DNA of 64,000 nucleotides. Origin: Leishmania mexicana MHOM/GT/2001/U1103 (lineage: Eukaryota; Euglenozoa; Kinetoplastea; Trypanosomatida; Trypanosomatidae). Below, piece after piece: positions 1 through 9,125 of this stretch; position 1 is the stretch's first letter; each line of letters starts with the position of its first letter. The translations under genes were made by a program, and so were the position numbers. The notes below the pieces were generated by a model that was given only the letters and a program-made list of their open reading frames with translations, made no database searches and was not told the DNA's origin. The stretch covers positions 992,001 to 1,056,000 of the forward strand of contig NC_018335.1 in assembly GCF_000234665.1 (NCBI RefSeq), given 5' to 3'.

Positions 1-112
1 CGAGCTGGCCGTAGAGGGTGTCTCGAACGGACATGGACCGCTTCGGCTCCACCATCTGGCACACCTCCTCGCGCCGGACGGACTCCGCCTTGGAGCGCAG
101 CGGTGGCGGCAT
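1..112 (-). CDS. N-terminal fragment of an unidentified protein, cut by window edge
   Basis: An ATG on the minus strand at 112 opens a frame that runs without a stop to the window edge and gives 37 residues beginning MPPPLRSKAESVRREEVC. The bases before the ATG (GCCACC) are a good eukaryotic initiation context. The frame follows the AMP deaminase-like gene in the same direction and at a normal spacer distance, so it is probably the next gene in the cluster. The fragment is basic and polar with no recognisable domain, and no function can be given. Confidence 0.55.
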   Translation of the reverse strand, partial: MPPPLRSKAESVRREEVCQMVEPKRSMSVRDTLYGQL

Positions 113-1135
113 GGTGGCTTACGAGTGGGCCTGATCGAGAGAGGGACACAACCCGGCACACGCACACGCACAAAAGGATGTGAAAGAACGCTACGAAATC
201 AAAATATACACAAAAACGCAAAGTACGATAAGACCGACAGACAACGAGCGAGCGAGAGACGCGCGTCCTCGGCACCGCTTACTTCAGGCCCGTTCCCCTC
301 CCCCTCCCTCTCGACGGTGCCGTGGGAATGGCAAAGGGTATGTGTGTGTGTGTGGGGGGGTGTGTGTGGTGATTGGGTGTGGTCTTCACCCTTCCTCCAC
401 CGCCCCGCACGGGCGCACCAGCAGTCCAAAAAAAAGAAAAGGAAAGAGGCGGAGGAAGGGGCGTCTGGATTTGTGAAAGCCAAAAACAGCGCGTCTGTGT
501 GTGTGGGTGTGTGGGTGGGTGTATGCGCTGACCGGCAGAGGAGGACGGACGAGGACGAAGATGAGAGCTGTGCGCATCACAGCTGTGACAAGGAACGACA
601 AGAGAGAGGGCGAGGAAAGGAAAGCATCCGGGAGATGACAAGGTGGCGGAAGAGGGATGGTGACCCATGCATACAATGAGAAGTGTGCTGGGCACCAAGG
701 ATGGCCACCGAGGAGGCCGATGGCGACACGCGAGGGCAGCAGCGTCATTATGTATGCGTGTGCCGCTGGCAGCATCACTCCCCCCTCCTCCTCCTCTCCC
801 ATCTGTAGCGGGGTTGCTCCTCTCCCGCGTATGGGCAGCGCACGTGCACAGGCGTCGGTGCCGTCTCTCCAACGTCAATGATGGGCAAGGTGCCAGTACG
901 TGACACCATATCGAAGGAATTCCCAAACGCAAGCGGCGCGCGAGGCGGCCAATCTATGTACATGGATGGCATCCAAAGGCAAGCAAACGAAAAGAAGAAC
1001 GGGAAGAGCATGATGGCGCTCAAAAGCTCCGTTCAACGTAGCGTAGCGTGCGCGCACTGCATCACGCGCCGTGTCACGGATACGGGGCGGGTGGAAGGGG
1101 GCGGGAAGGTGGGAGCCACGGCTAACGAACGCTGC
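113..1135. other. Spacer with GT-rich low-complexity sequence
   Basis: This spacer holds the 3' UTR of the AMP deaminase-like gene and the 5' UTR of the next gene. GT-rich tracts lie near 338-372 and 495-525, and short purine runs are scattered through it. Open frames here are low-complexity (His/Thr or Cys/Val repeats from the GT tracts) and do not look like protein. No RNA gene was seen. Confidence 0.6.
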
Positions 1136-4100
1136 TTAGAGCGACTTTCGCCCACCACCGCCCTCCGCCTCTTCCACCGCGGCGGCCCCCGTCACCGCAG
1201 ACTCGCCGTTCAACGACGGGTCGATTTCCACTTCGTTCGCGCTGCCGTACAGACCGCCCAGAATGGTCAGCCCTTCGGTCTGAAGCCGCTCGCGCAGTGC
1301 GTTCACCTGCACAGCGATCGAGTTGTTCTCGCCGGCCACCTGTAGCGAAACAGCTCGCATGCGGGTTAGTTCCGCGTCCAGCCGTCGAATCTCTCCACGT
1401 AACTGCGCCGTCCGTGACGCCAACGGCGTTGGCATGAGTGCCGAGGAGCTGAGCCCTGACGGATGCACACTTCGGGAGTTGGTCGTGTGCGGAAACGTGA
1501 ATGATCCATCCGCGTTGGTGGCGGACGTCGGTAACAGCGAAGTCGATGCCACTCCCTGCCAAGCGTCCCCACAAATGGCCAGCTCCTCTTCCAACAGCTT
1601 CATGGCACGAGGCATCCGCTGAGACGATGCAGCGGGGGCTAGGGACCTACCGGCGCCAGACGCAGGCTCACAGCCAGCGTCGGTGGAAAAGCGAGAGACG
1701 CCACCTAAGAGGCTGTTTTTATGCACCTGGCTTGCGTCCGCCTCCGCAGGTGGCGGCGCGGTCTCGGGCACTGACAAGCTCCCCGCGAACCCGGGAGAAG
1801 CGGCGGCGAGCTGTTCGTCCAGGAAGTTCAGCTCAGTGTGGTACACTTCATACCGGTACGCCACGCGAATGTCTGACACACGGCTGCGACGCACGTCGTT
1901 GCCAAGGGTAGAGCGCAGCTGATACCGCGGACCCAGCGCGTTCTCCTTCCACGCAGCCGAGAAACCACTCTGCAAGACGCTGTTGCGCGCGATTTCGGAC
2001 ATGTCATTCAGCTCGAACTTCCACAGCTTCGCGGCGATAGAGTACTCCTCCACGAGCGGCTCACGCGTGAAGTGAAAGTAGAGTGGCTGATTCGTTGCGA
2101 GGCTAACGTTCAAGCCGCGATGAAAAAAGACCGGGAAAGGGTTCTCAAGGTAGGCGGAGGCGCCAGATGTGTTGCTGAGCGGGGACATTGCAACGCCGAC
2201 CTGAGCAATGTACCACATGTACTCCAGCACGGGGTGCCGCGCCAGCGTGACGCCGTGGTTGATGCTGTTAGCCAAGCAGAAGCCGCTGACGAGGTGGTCC
2301 ATGCTGCCGCGCTCGCCGCACTGCGGACGCAGTGTGAAGGTGCTCAGCCCGCGCGAGGCCCGGAACTCGTTAAGAGACGTGATATTCGCCCATATGTAGT
2401 ACATGTAGTAGCTGTACGGCGGGTTCAAGTCGCTGTTCCAGTCGTGCGGAGAGACGTCCGTGAGCGGCAGGTTGATCTTCGATTCGTCCGAGACGCAGTC
2501 AAAGCCGGACAGGTGCGCCAGTAGGTAGTGGAACTTTGTGTCCTTGGCCGGGTGCATGCTGATCTCCCACAGCGGGTGGAAGACATTGTCGAGAAACTCG
2601 CCGAAGTTCTTCAGCACTCCGTTTCGGCGTAGGCGGCGGTAGTGCCACGGCAGGCACACCATCCAGCGGCTACGCGAGCTGGCCATGCCGTAGCAATCGA
2701 ACCAGTGCGCCAGATCGTACCACTCCTGTTCGGAGGCACCGGTGATAGAGAGCCGGTTCTCGGCATAGCTGAAGGCGTCCTCCTCGTAGATGTCCAGAGT
2801 CCGCTTCGTCAGCTCGGCAAAGTAACGGCCTTGCATGAAGTTAAACGGTGACAGGAAGATTTCACGCAGGTCGGGGTGCGTGTTCAGGCGGTGGTTAAGC
2901 TCGTCAACGGTGATGTGGTGCACGTCAATCTCGTACTCGCTCAGCAGCTCCTTGAGCGTGACGGGGTGATGATCGCGCTCGGAGACGACGTCCTCGCTGT
3001 GATTCAGGGCCTTGTCCACAAAGAACTCCAGCAGCGTGCGGGCGTTGGAGCCGGCGTCGGTGTGCACGTTTGTGTCCACCTTGTAGGCGGTGAAGAAGTC
3101 TCGGTTGTTCCACTCCTTCTCCTCCCTCTTGCCGGCCTCGTTGGAGATATTCATGGAGAGGTGAAGCAGGAACTTCTGCTCGAGCAGGTTGAGTCTGTGC
3201 GTCGCGAGCCGCTGCAGAGCCGCCGAGCTCGCCACCTGCCGAATCACGGATATGTCGCGGATGAACTCCGTCATGGTCGGCAGGAACGTCGGCCACAACG
3301 GCGTCTTGCCATGCTGAGACAAGATGCACACGCCGTAGTACGTGTTGTACTCCCACTTCGCCTCATCGAATTGGCGGGTGGTGCTGAAGACGTCTTCGAC
3401 GTGCACGTTGGCGTCAGCCGCCACCGCCGTACGGTTCGCGTTTCCGACGTACTTGAGACGGAGCGCGACGACCTGCCGCAGCGCCGCCACTGCGTCTGTC
3501 GCGAGGCCCGAGCGATGGCCGCCGTAGTAGATGTCGATGCGGGGGTACACAATGCGCTGGTCCGTGTAGTTCATGCGGCGCGAGTGGCGTGACTGCTGGA
3601 CAAGGTCCGAAACCAGCACCGACTGTGCGTAGGGGATGAGGTGCAGGGAAAGGGCTCCGCCGTCGCCGTCGCCACCGTCAACGCTAGAGCCAACGCCGCC
3701 TGGCGCCCTGATGCCGGCCTTCGCCAGGAGCTGGTTTAGAAGCGCCTCCTCATGCGCGAGGGCCTCGTGGCGGAACTGCAGGCGATAGTCACATACGCCG
3801 CAGCGACGCAGGTCGTTGCCCTCCGCCCCTAGCGGAGAAAAGCGCTTGCCCAGCCAAGCCTGCTTCACCTCCGGCGGGAAGCTGCTATTCAGCACGCTGT
3901 TGCGCCCCAGCTCCATCGTGTCCATCGGCGTCAGCGAGCACAGCTTGCTCAGCGTCGCATACTCCTCGATAAGCGGCTGCGACTCGTGGTGGTGGAAGTA
4001 CAGCGGGTCGGACGTGCTGATCGATACCCGCATCCCTTGGCGGAAATACTGCACGAGCGGACTGTCAAAGTACGCGGTGCTGAGCGCGTTGTCGCGCAAA

Positions 4101-5968
4101 GGAGAGAGTACGATGCCGATGCGGCAGTACATGTACAGGAACTGCATAATCCAGCTTTGCGCGAGTGAGCTCACGTCGCGCACAACGTCGCCGAGCAGGA
4201 AGGAGCTGACAAGCTGATCGTACGCCGGCGCCTTCTCATTTACGGAGGGCGTGAAGAGCAGTGTGTGGAGGCCGAGGCGCGTGCGCAGCGCGTTCAGTGA
4301 CGCCAGATTAGCCCAGACGTAGTAAAAGAAGTAGTAGTCGCTGCACTCACCACCGTGCGCCATCGCACCTCCGTGGCCGGCGGTCTGCCCATCCTCACGT
4401 GGTGCGTTGGTCCACGGAAGCGCGTCCGGGTCCACAGGAGTGGCGCTGAAGTTTTCAGAGCGCGCGACAGCGTCAGTGCGAATGCCGAGGGCGCCGGTGT
4501 GGCACAGCAGCTGCGCCACATCCGACCATTGCGGATCGTTTGGGCACAGCGTCGCCATGAAGAGGGGATAGAAGATGTGCCGCAGCTGATCACCAACGGT
4601 GGTGCAGAGAGAGGGGAGCTGGCTTGGCCCCAGCTGCTTCGTGAAGCGGCGCTCCCGCTGAATCGCCAGCACCCATCGATTGCGCGAAAACTTGTTGAAG
4701 CCCTGCCGACGCACCCACACCGCGAGTCGCGTGAGCTCCTCCGGGTGGTGCCCGCAGATCTCCAGTGTCATCTCGGTCGCCGTCATCTGCTGCTCCTGAT
4801 ACTCGCGTTGCTCCAGCTCGGCGCGGAGCAGCACGCCGCACAGGTTGCCGTGACTCGGTCCATCGGTTGACATGAGTGCCTGCAGCAGCGTCGCACCAAA
4901 GGCGCCAGCGGGGTTCAGCTTCGCATCGAATGGGTCGTATGGCAGGTACTTGTTGCGGTACAGTGTAGGTTGCAAGCCGAGTCCCTCCACCGTGAGCTCG
5001 CGGGGGTCGTGGATACCGCCAGCTTCAAGGTAGGCAGCCAGTGTCACGACCTGCTGTGTGCGGAGGTCGACGTAGAGGGGAGCGCGCGGCTGCTCCAGCG
5101 CCGTCGTCACCACGTACTCAAGCAGCACCGGCGCCACAACAGACGTGTGCATGTTCACGCCATTGTCGACGCGCGTGCACGGGGCGTAGACGCCACCGTC
5201 GCGGTACAGCTCATCATAGCTGCCTTCGATTTCCACGTTAAGCAACAGGTACAGGCGGAATTTCTCGGCGATGGAGGTGAGGCGCATGCGGGCGGTGGAG
5301 AGACAAGGGCCGTTCTCGATGGCCCCGTAGACGGCGCGGATGTCGCGCACGTACTGTTCCCATGGCACAATACGCGTGCGCATGCCTTCAAAGCCAAAGA
5401 TGCCGTGGCGGAACTCGAGCCCCATGAGCGAGGCCACCGCTGTGGAGTTATCAGTCTGTGACAACGGGCCTTTCGGCTTCTCGCTGGCTCGCGACGAAAG
5501 AGGGGAGGACAATGACGCAGTTTGCGACCCCGCCAACACCGAAGTAGCAGCAGCGGCGGTGCTGCGGTAACGCCTCTCCAGCTCCTCTGCTGTCAACGGT
5601 ACCTCTAGCTGCCCTTGGTCCGTATCCTTGTACGTCTGACGAGCCTGGATGGTGTGCGCCATGATGCCGACGCATTTGAGGTAGTCTTTGTCGCCCTCAT
5701 CGCCGTCGATCATGATGCGATGGTACGTGGGCGCCACAGCGGCGTCGGGGGCCTCCAACGCGCCCCTGCCACGAAGATTCACTTGGGCCTTGTCGTCGTC
5801 GCCATGCCCCGGCATCCCTCCGCTGCCATCGCGGCTGCCTCGGGAAGGCTTGAAGGATGTGGAGATGGCGGAGCAGCGCTGCGGCAGGTGCTTGTGGGAG
5901 AGGAGGCGCTCAATGACGGGCGTGGCACCGCCTTGCTTCTTGGGCTGCACGCGAGTGTTGCTCTCCAT
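1136..5968 (-). CDS. Tandem AMP deaminase-fold protein, probably catalytically degenerate
   Basis: The chosen start (MESNTRVQPKKQG) gives 1610 residues; the frame is open further upstream but that part is low-complexity UTR. Two AMP deaminase-like domains follow one another, at about residues 190-760 and 880-1400, then a Ser/Ala-rich linker and a short C-terminal coiled coil near 1515-1555. The family normally deaminates AMP to IMP using a zinc held by HxH, a later His and an Asp. Domain 2 still shows SPLSN, FHFTREPLVEEY and ARNSVLQ, but the HxH site reads DTNVHTD (near 964), RPHCGE reads RPQCGE (near 1217) and STDDP reads ATNQP (near 1293). Domain 1 reads VDNGVNMH (near 266), TPSVNE (near 576) and STSDP (near 652). 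By comparison with the family, neither domain retains the full zinc set, so a regulatory or structural role is more likely than catalysis. The family call is secure; the loss of activity is inference. Confidence 0.88.
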   Translation of the reverse strand: MESNTRVQPKKQGGATPVIERLLSHKHLPQRCSAISTSFKPSRGSRDGSGGMPGHGDDDKAQVNLRGRGALEAPDAAVAPTYHRIMIDGDEGDKDYLKCVGIMAHTIQARQTYKDTDQGQLEVPLTAEELERRYRSTAAAATSVLAGSQTASLSSPLSSRASEKPKGPLSQTDNSTAVASLMGLEFRHGIFGFEGMRTRIVPWEQYVRDIRAVYGAIENGPCLSTARMRLTSIAEKFRLYLLLNVEIEGSYDELYRDGGVYAPCTRVDNGVNMHTSVVAPVLLEYVVTTALEQPRAPLYVDLRTQQVVTLAAYLEAGGIHDPRELTVEGLGLQPTLYRNKYLPYDPFDAKLNPAGAFGATLLQALMSTDGPSHGNLCGVLLRAELEQREYQEQQMTATEMTLEICGHHPEELTRLAVWVRRQGFNKFSRNRWVLAIQRERRFTKQLGPSQLPSLCTTVGDQLRHIFYPLFMATLCPNDPQWSDVAQLLCHTGALGIRTDAVARSENFSATPVDPDALPWTNAPREDGQTAGHGGAMAHGGECSDYYFFYYVWANLASLNALRTRLGLHTLLFTPSVNEKAPAYDQLVSSFLLGDVVRDVSSLAQSWIMQFLYMYCRIGIVLSPLRDNALSTAYFDSPLVQYFRQGMRVSISTSDPLYFHHHESQPLIEEYATLSKLCSLTPMDTMELGRNSVLNSSFPPEVKQAWLGKRFSPLGAEGNDLRRCGVCDYRLQFRHEALAHEEALLNQLLAKAGIRAPGGVGSSVDGGDGDGGALSLHLIPYAQSVLVSDLVQQSRHSRRMNYTDQRIVYPRIDIYYGGHRSGLATDAVAALRQVVALRLKYVGNANRTAVAADANVHVEDVFSTTRQFDEAKWEYNTYYGVCILSQHGKTPLWPTFLPTMTEFIRDISVIRQVASSAALQRLATHRLNLLEQKFLLHLSMNISNEAGKREEKEWNNRDFFTAYKVDTNVHTDAGSNARTLLEFFVDKALNHSEDVVSERDHHPVTLKELLSEYEIDVHHITVDELNHRLNTHPDLREIFLSPFNFMQGRYFAELTKRTLDIYEEDAFSYAENRLSITGASEQEWYDLAHWFDCYGMASSRSRWMVCLPWHYRRLRRNGVLKNFGEFLDNVFHPLWEISMHPAKDTKFHYLLAHLSGFDCVSDESKINLPLTDVSPHDWNSDLNPPYSYYMYYIWANITSLNEFRASRGLSTFTLRPQCGERGSMDHLVSGFCLANSINHGVTLARHPVLEYMWYIAQVGVAMSPLSNTSGASAYLENPFPVFFHRGLNVSLATNQPLYFHFTREPLVEEYSIAAKLWKFELNDMSEIARNSVLQSGFSAAWKENALGPRYQLRSTLGNDVRRSRVSDIRVAYRYEVYHTELNFLDEQLAAASPGFAGSLSVPETAPPPAEADASQVHKNSLLGGVSRFSTDAGCEPASGAGRSLAPAASSQRMPRAMKLLEEELAICGDAWQGVASTSLLPTSATNADGSFTFPHTTNSRSVHPSGLSSSALMPTPLASRTAQLRGEIRRLDAELTRMRAVSLQVAGENNSIAVQVNALRERLQTEGLTILGGLYGSANEVEIDPSLNGESAVTGAAAVEEAEGGGGRKSL

Positions 5969-7207
5969 GGCCGCCACTGTGCATGGGGGCGCGGTGTGTC
6001 TGTGTCGGTGGGGGAGGAGCGCAGTTAATGTGCGCGTGCGAGGCACTGCTTCCTGTTCTGTTTCCTTTTCAAAGGGGTGAAAAGTCAAGGGAGAGGTACA
6101 GAGAAGGCATGGCAGCCACCGGAAAGGGTGCAGACACAGATACACACATATGCGCATGCGCAAGACAAGCGAGCGGGTGGGCATGCTGGCGCAGACTCGC
6201 ACCCTTCCACCCGTTGCGCCTGCGACAACAGCAGTGAGGTAGGCGCGCCAAGGGAGTGAGGGGAGAGGTGCGCGTGAGCAGCTCCGTCTCGCGCACCCAC
6301 TAACACAGCGCCTCCATGGCGCATGGCTTCGATGGGCAGCCCGGTGCACACCGTTCAACTCGTTCCGACGTGGTGCATGACGGGCGTGAGGCTGTTTGCC
6401 TCTCTTGTCTCCGCATGCCCTCTCGTGTATGAGCGTTGTTGCTGTCGTCGTAGATGGGAAACGCATGCTCGTGATGTAGCCGCGAACAGCCGTGGGCGTC
6501 ACATCAGCGCATGCGGAGCCGAGCACACAAACACGCACCACCAAAGGGGAAAAAAGAAAAGAATAAGTATAGCGCGCGAGCGACACCAGAGACAGCTCAA
6601 CGGGTCGCACGCACGAGTGGCAGCGGGAGAGGGACGAAGACAAAGATTCCTGTCCTCTTCCCCTCCCCCTCCCTGCATACGAAGAAATACGAAGCGGAGG
6701 TGGCTCAGTCCTCCTCAGAGACGCAGACCGCCCGCACCGCACACAGACACATCAACAGACAAACACGCAAGCACAAGTGCGTGTGAGGGAAAAAGAAGAG
6801 TGGGGAGGGGGTGGGGCTGTGCACGCGGGACAATCGCCTCCCTCCCAGGGTGCACTTCCCTCTCCGTAGTTTACACATCATTGGATTAAGCCGCCTCGTC
6901 TTTTTTTTCGTTTACGCACAGACACACACGCTTGTCCATGTGCATCACCCACGCCAAATGACGGCTGCGCTGATTGAGTGCATGCCACCAGCGAGCTTGA
7001 GTGAGAAACGGAGGACCTGCTCGCCACAAGGCGCGCGGCGGAGGGAGAGATGAGGCGTGGCACACACACTGCCGGCGCGCGAATGCGCAGCAGCGCCGCG
7101 TAGCGACCCGGGAAATGCGCGCACATCGCACTCTCCGTCGCTCCTCCCCTCCCCTGCTTCGTTCAAAGCCTCCTGTTCTGCGAAGCTGTGAGTGAGCCTC
7201 GGACCTC
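5969..7207. other. Spacer between PIG-S-like and AMP deaminase-like genes
   Basis: This is UTR sequence. On the coding (minus) strand, pyrimidine-rich blocks near 6040-6110 lie shortly before the AMP deaminase-like start and are plausible spliced-leader addition signals. No convincing additional gene is present. The long reading frame here is only the open extension of the downstream gene. Confidence 0.5.
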
Positions 7208-8467
7208 TCACTGGCCTTTCTTCGCATCCTGTGCCTGAGCGGCGGCCTTTGCGCGAGCGCGGCTGTGCCAGCGTTCCTCCACGAGAGAGCGCGCGGCCAG
7301 TAGCGTGCAGGACACCATCGGCAGCAGCACAATCAACTGTGAGATGAGCGAATGGTCCCACGGAATGTACAGCTGTGGGGTGAGCGATGGGTGGAACTGC
7401 AGGTCGTCGGCGGCACGCGCGGCTCGCAGGAAGGAGCCGGATCGCACATGACGCTCCAAGACTGCGAACATGCGCTCCGTGCTTTGTGGGACGGCCATGT
7501 TGGTGTTTGCCGCAATGGAGCGCATCGTGCTCGTCGCGGAGGTGATGGTGTACAGGCACCCTTGATGCTCCCGCGACTGCTTCCAGGCCGCCACGTCGGC
7601 CGGCTTGAAAGAAGCCAAGCCGGTCTGCTGTGTCACGACAGAGAGAAGCGCCGCGCGCACCTCGGCCTCCAGTGAGGCGGCCCGCAGTCGGTACGACAAA
7701 GGTGTGAGAGAAGCTGCTGAATAACGCGCCCTACTGGAGGCCGCAACATTGGAGGCATCCGGTTCCTCCACGGGAAGGACGCAGTACGCTTGCCGCACGT
7801 CAGCGACGAAGCACTGCACCTTGCTCGCTGCATCCCCTGGCAGCGCAGACGCCGGAACACTGAAGAGTGACAGGCCAAGCAGCTCCACCTCCTGGCCAAC
7901 CTCAGGCAGAAAGGCATGTTTCAGCGTCGGCAAGCCGAGCTGCTGTTCGTTTGTCAAGTGCTCCAGCCTCCGCATCACCCGCTTCGCGCTAAGGGAGCGT
8001 CCACTCTGTGCTTCCGTGACGAGTGCAGCAACCACCTCGTCCCGCACCTGCGACTGCAGGCGCACAAAGGTATAAAGTGTGTGCGTCGGAAGCGGGACAG
8101 CTGCAGCGGCGGTGTTCAGGACGTCTGCCAACCGCTCCTTCATCAAGGCAAGCGCCGCGTGTACGCTGGGCAGCAACGCCGGAGAGTCCACCCAAACACC
8201 CAGTCCGTAAAATGCGGGAGGGAGTGAGGCAGAGGTCAAGGCGGGGGTGTCTTCCAGAGTGGAGCAGCTCGCCCGCAGGTCTGCCAGAACGCGATCCATC
8301 GGCAGCTCTACATGCTCACGACTCACCGTCGTCCAATGTACACCGATGACGACAAGAAATATGAATGCGCTGAGTGCCGCAAAGCTGTTTGTAGAGTTGC
8401 GCCGCCACGTCTCGGACGGCGCCGCCATCACTGCCGTCGACTTCGTTCTACTAGGACTGTTCGGCAT
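7208..8467 (-). CDS. PIG-S-like GPI transamidase subunit candidate (TTA1-type)
   Basis: The first good ATG gives 419 residues beginning MPNSPSRTKSTAVM; upstream codons are a translated microsatellite. One membrane segment lies at about 29-46, followed by VHWTTVSREHVELPMDRV, which resembles the post-membrane segment of PIG-S (a W-KTT-YRA-LP pattern). A large, presumably lumenal, domain follows, then a second membrane segment at about 374-391 preceded by PWDHSLI, again like the PIG-S C-terminus. The last four residues are KKGQ, a KKxx ER-retrieval signal on a tail predicted to be cytosolic. PIG-S is a subunit of the complex that attaches GPI anchors to proteins in the ER. Trypanosomatids are described as using two lineage-specific subunits, TTA1 and TTA2, and TTA1 has this two-membrane-span topology. 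The ER location and topology are well supported; the subunit identity is inference from short motifs. Confidence 0.55.
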   Translation of the reverse strand: MPNSPSRTKSTAVMAAPSETWRRNSTNSFAALSAFIFLVVIGVHWTTVSREHVELPMDRVLADLRASCSTLEDTPALTSASLPPAFYGLGVWVDSPALLPSVHAALALMKERLADVLNTAAAAVPLPTHTLYTFVRLQSQVRDEVVAALVTEAQSGRSLSAKRVMRRLEHLTNEQQLGLPTLKHAFLPEVGQEVELLGLSLFSVPASALPGDAASKVQCFVADVRQAYCVLPVEEPDASNVAASSRARYSAASLTPLSYRLRAASLEAEVRAALLSVVTQQTGLASFKPADVAAWKQSREHQGCLYTITSATSTMRSIAANTNMAVPQSTERMFAVLERHVRSGSFLRAARAADDLQFHPSLTPQLYIPWDHSLISQLIVLLPMVSCTLLAARSLVEERWHSRARAKAAAQAQDAKKGQ

Positions 8468-9125
8468 GGCGCCACTTGCTCGACCTGTGCGGAAGTGAAC
8501 GAGAGAGGGTGGCGAAACGCTGCTGCAGGAGGTGTGTGTGTATGAGTGTGTGTGTGTGTGTGTGTGTGTGTTAATGGCGAGAGGGTATGAGACGGAGTAC
8601 CAAAAACGGCCACACGACACCAATTCTCTACTCTGTTCTTGTTGTCTCCTTGGACCTCCTCCTATTTCGATTCAGATTACGGTGCGGGTGTCACACACAC
8701 GTGCACACGTATGACGCCAGCATGACGCAGAGCGCCACACGATGCAAAGGGGGGAAGCACGACAGATGTGAGAAGAGGGATGCAATCAGCCAGAATCGAA
8801 AACAGAGGAGACAGGTTGGGGGATGGCAGAGCAGAGCATCGCGTACGCGTACGCTTATGTTGGTGTGTGTGTGTGTGTGTGTGGCGCGTGTGTGGCAGAG
8901 CCACTGCGCCCCTCCCCGCCTTTCCATTTTATTCTCTGCGCGGGCCCCGTGCACTCCACCCTCCCTTCCCTCCCTCCCCCAAGCCCCGTCCTCTTCTCCT
9001 GCACTCCTCTCATAAGTGCAGTGATGGCTAAGGGCAGTCGCCAAGCGCCACCGGGCGCCGCAGCTACACACGCGCACACACTTTTTTCGAGAGATACGCC
9101 CCCTCCCCATTCCATTGCCACGCGC
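8468..9125. other. Spacer with two GT microsatellites
   Basis: This spacer holds the 3' UTR of the 938-aa gene and the 5' UTR of the PIG-S-like gene. Its main content is GT-rich microsatellite sequence near the start (8531-8571) and at about 8863-8883, plus a C/T-rich block at about 8950-9010. I see no gene in it. Confidence 0.6.
8546..8571. repeat. (GT)13 microsatellite
   Basis: An uninterrupted GT dinucleotide run lies just upstream of the PIG-S-like coding sequence, in its 5' leader or spacer. Such runs are common between genes in Leishmania-type genomes. Confidence 0.95.

Noticed and set aside
279..932. A 217-residue minus-strand frame in the first spacer
   Set aside because: Its C-terminal part is a His/Pro/Thr repeat from the GT microsatellites, and the start is not an ATG with a sensible context.
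5969..6742. N-terminal extension of the AMP deaminase-like frame
   Set aside because: It is open by chance; the sequence is Arg/Ser/Cys low complexity and contains the likely pyrimidine splice tract, so the ATG at 5968 is preferred.
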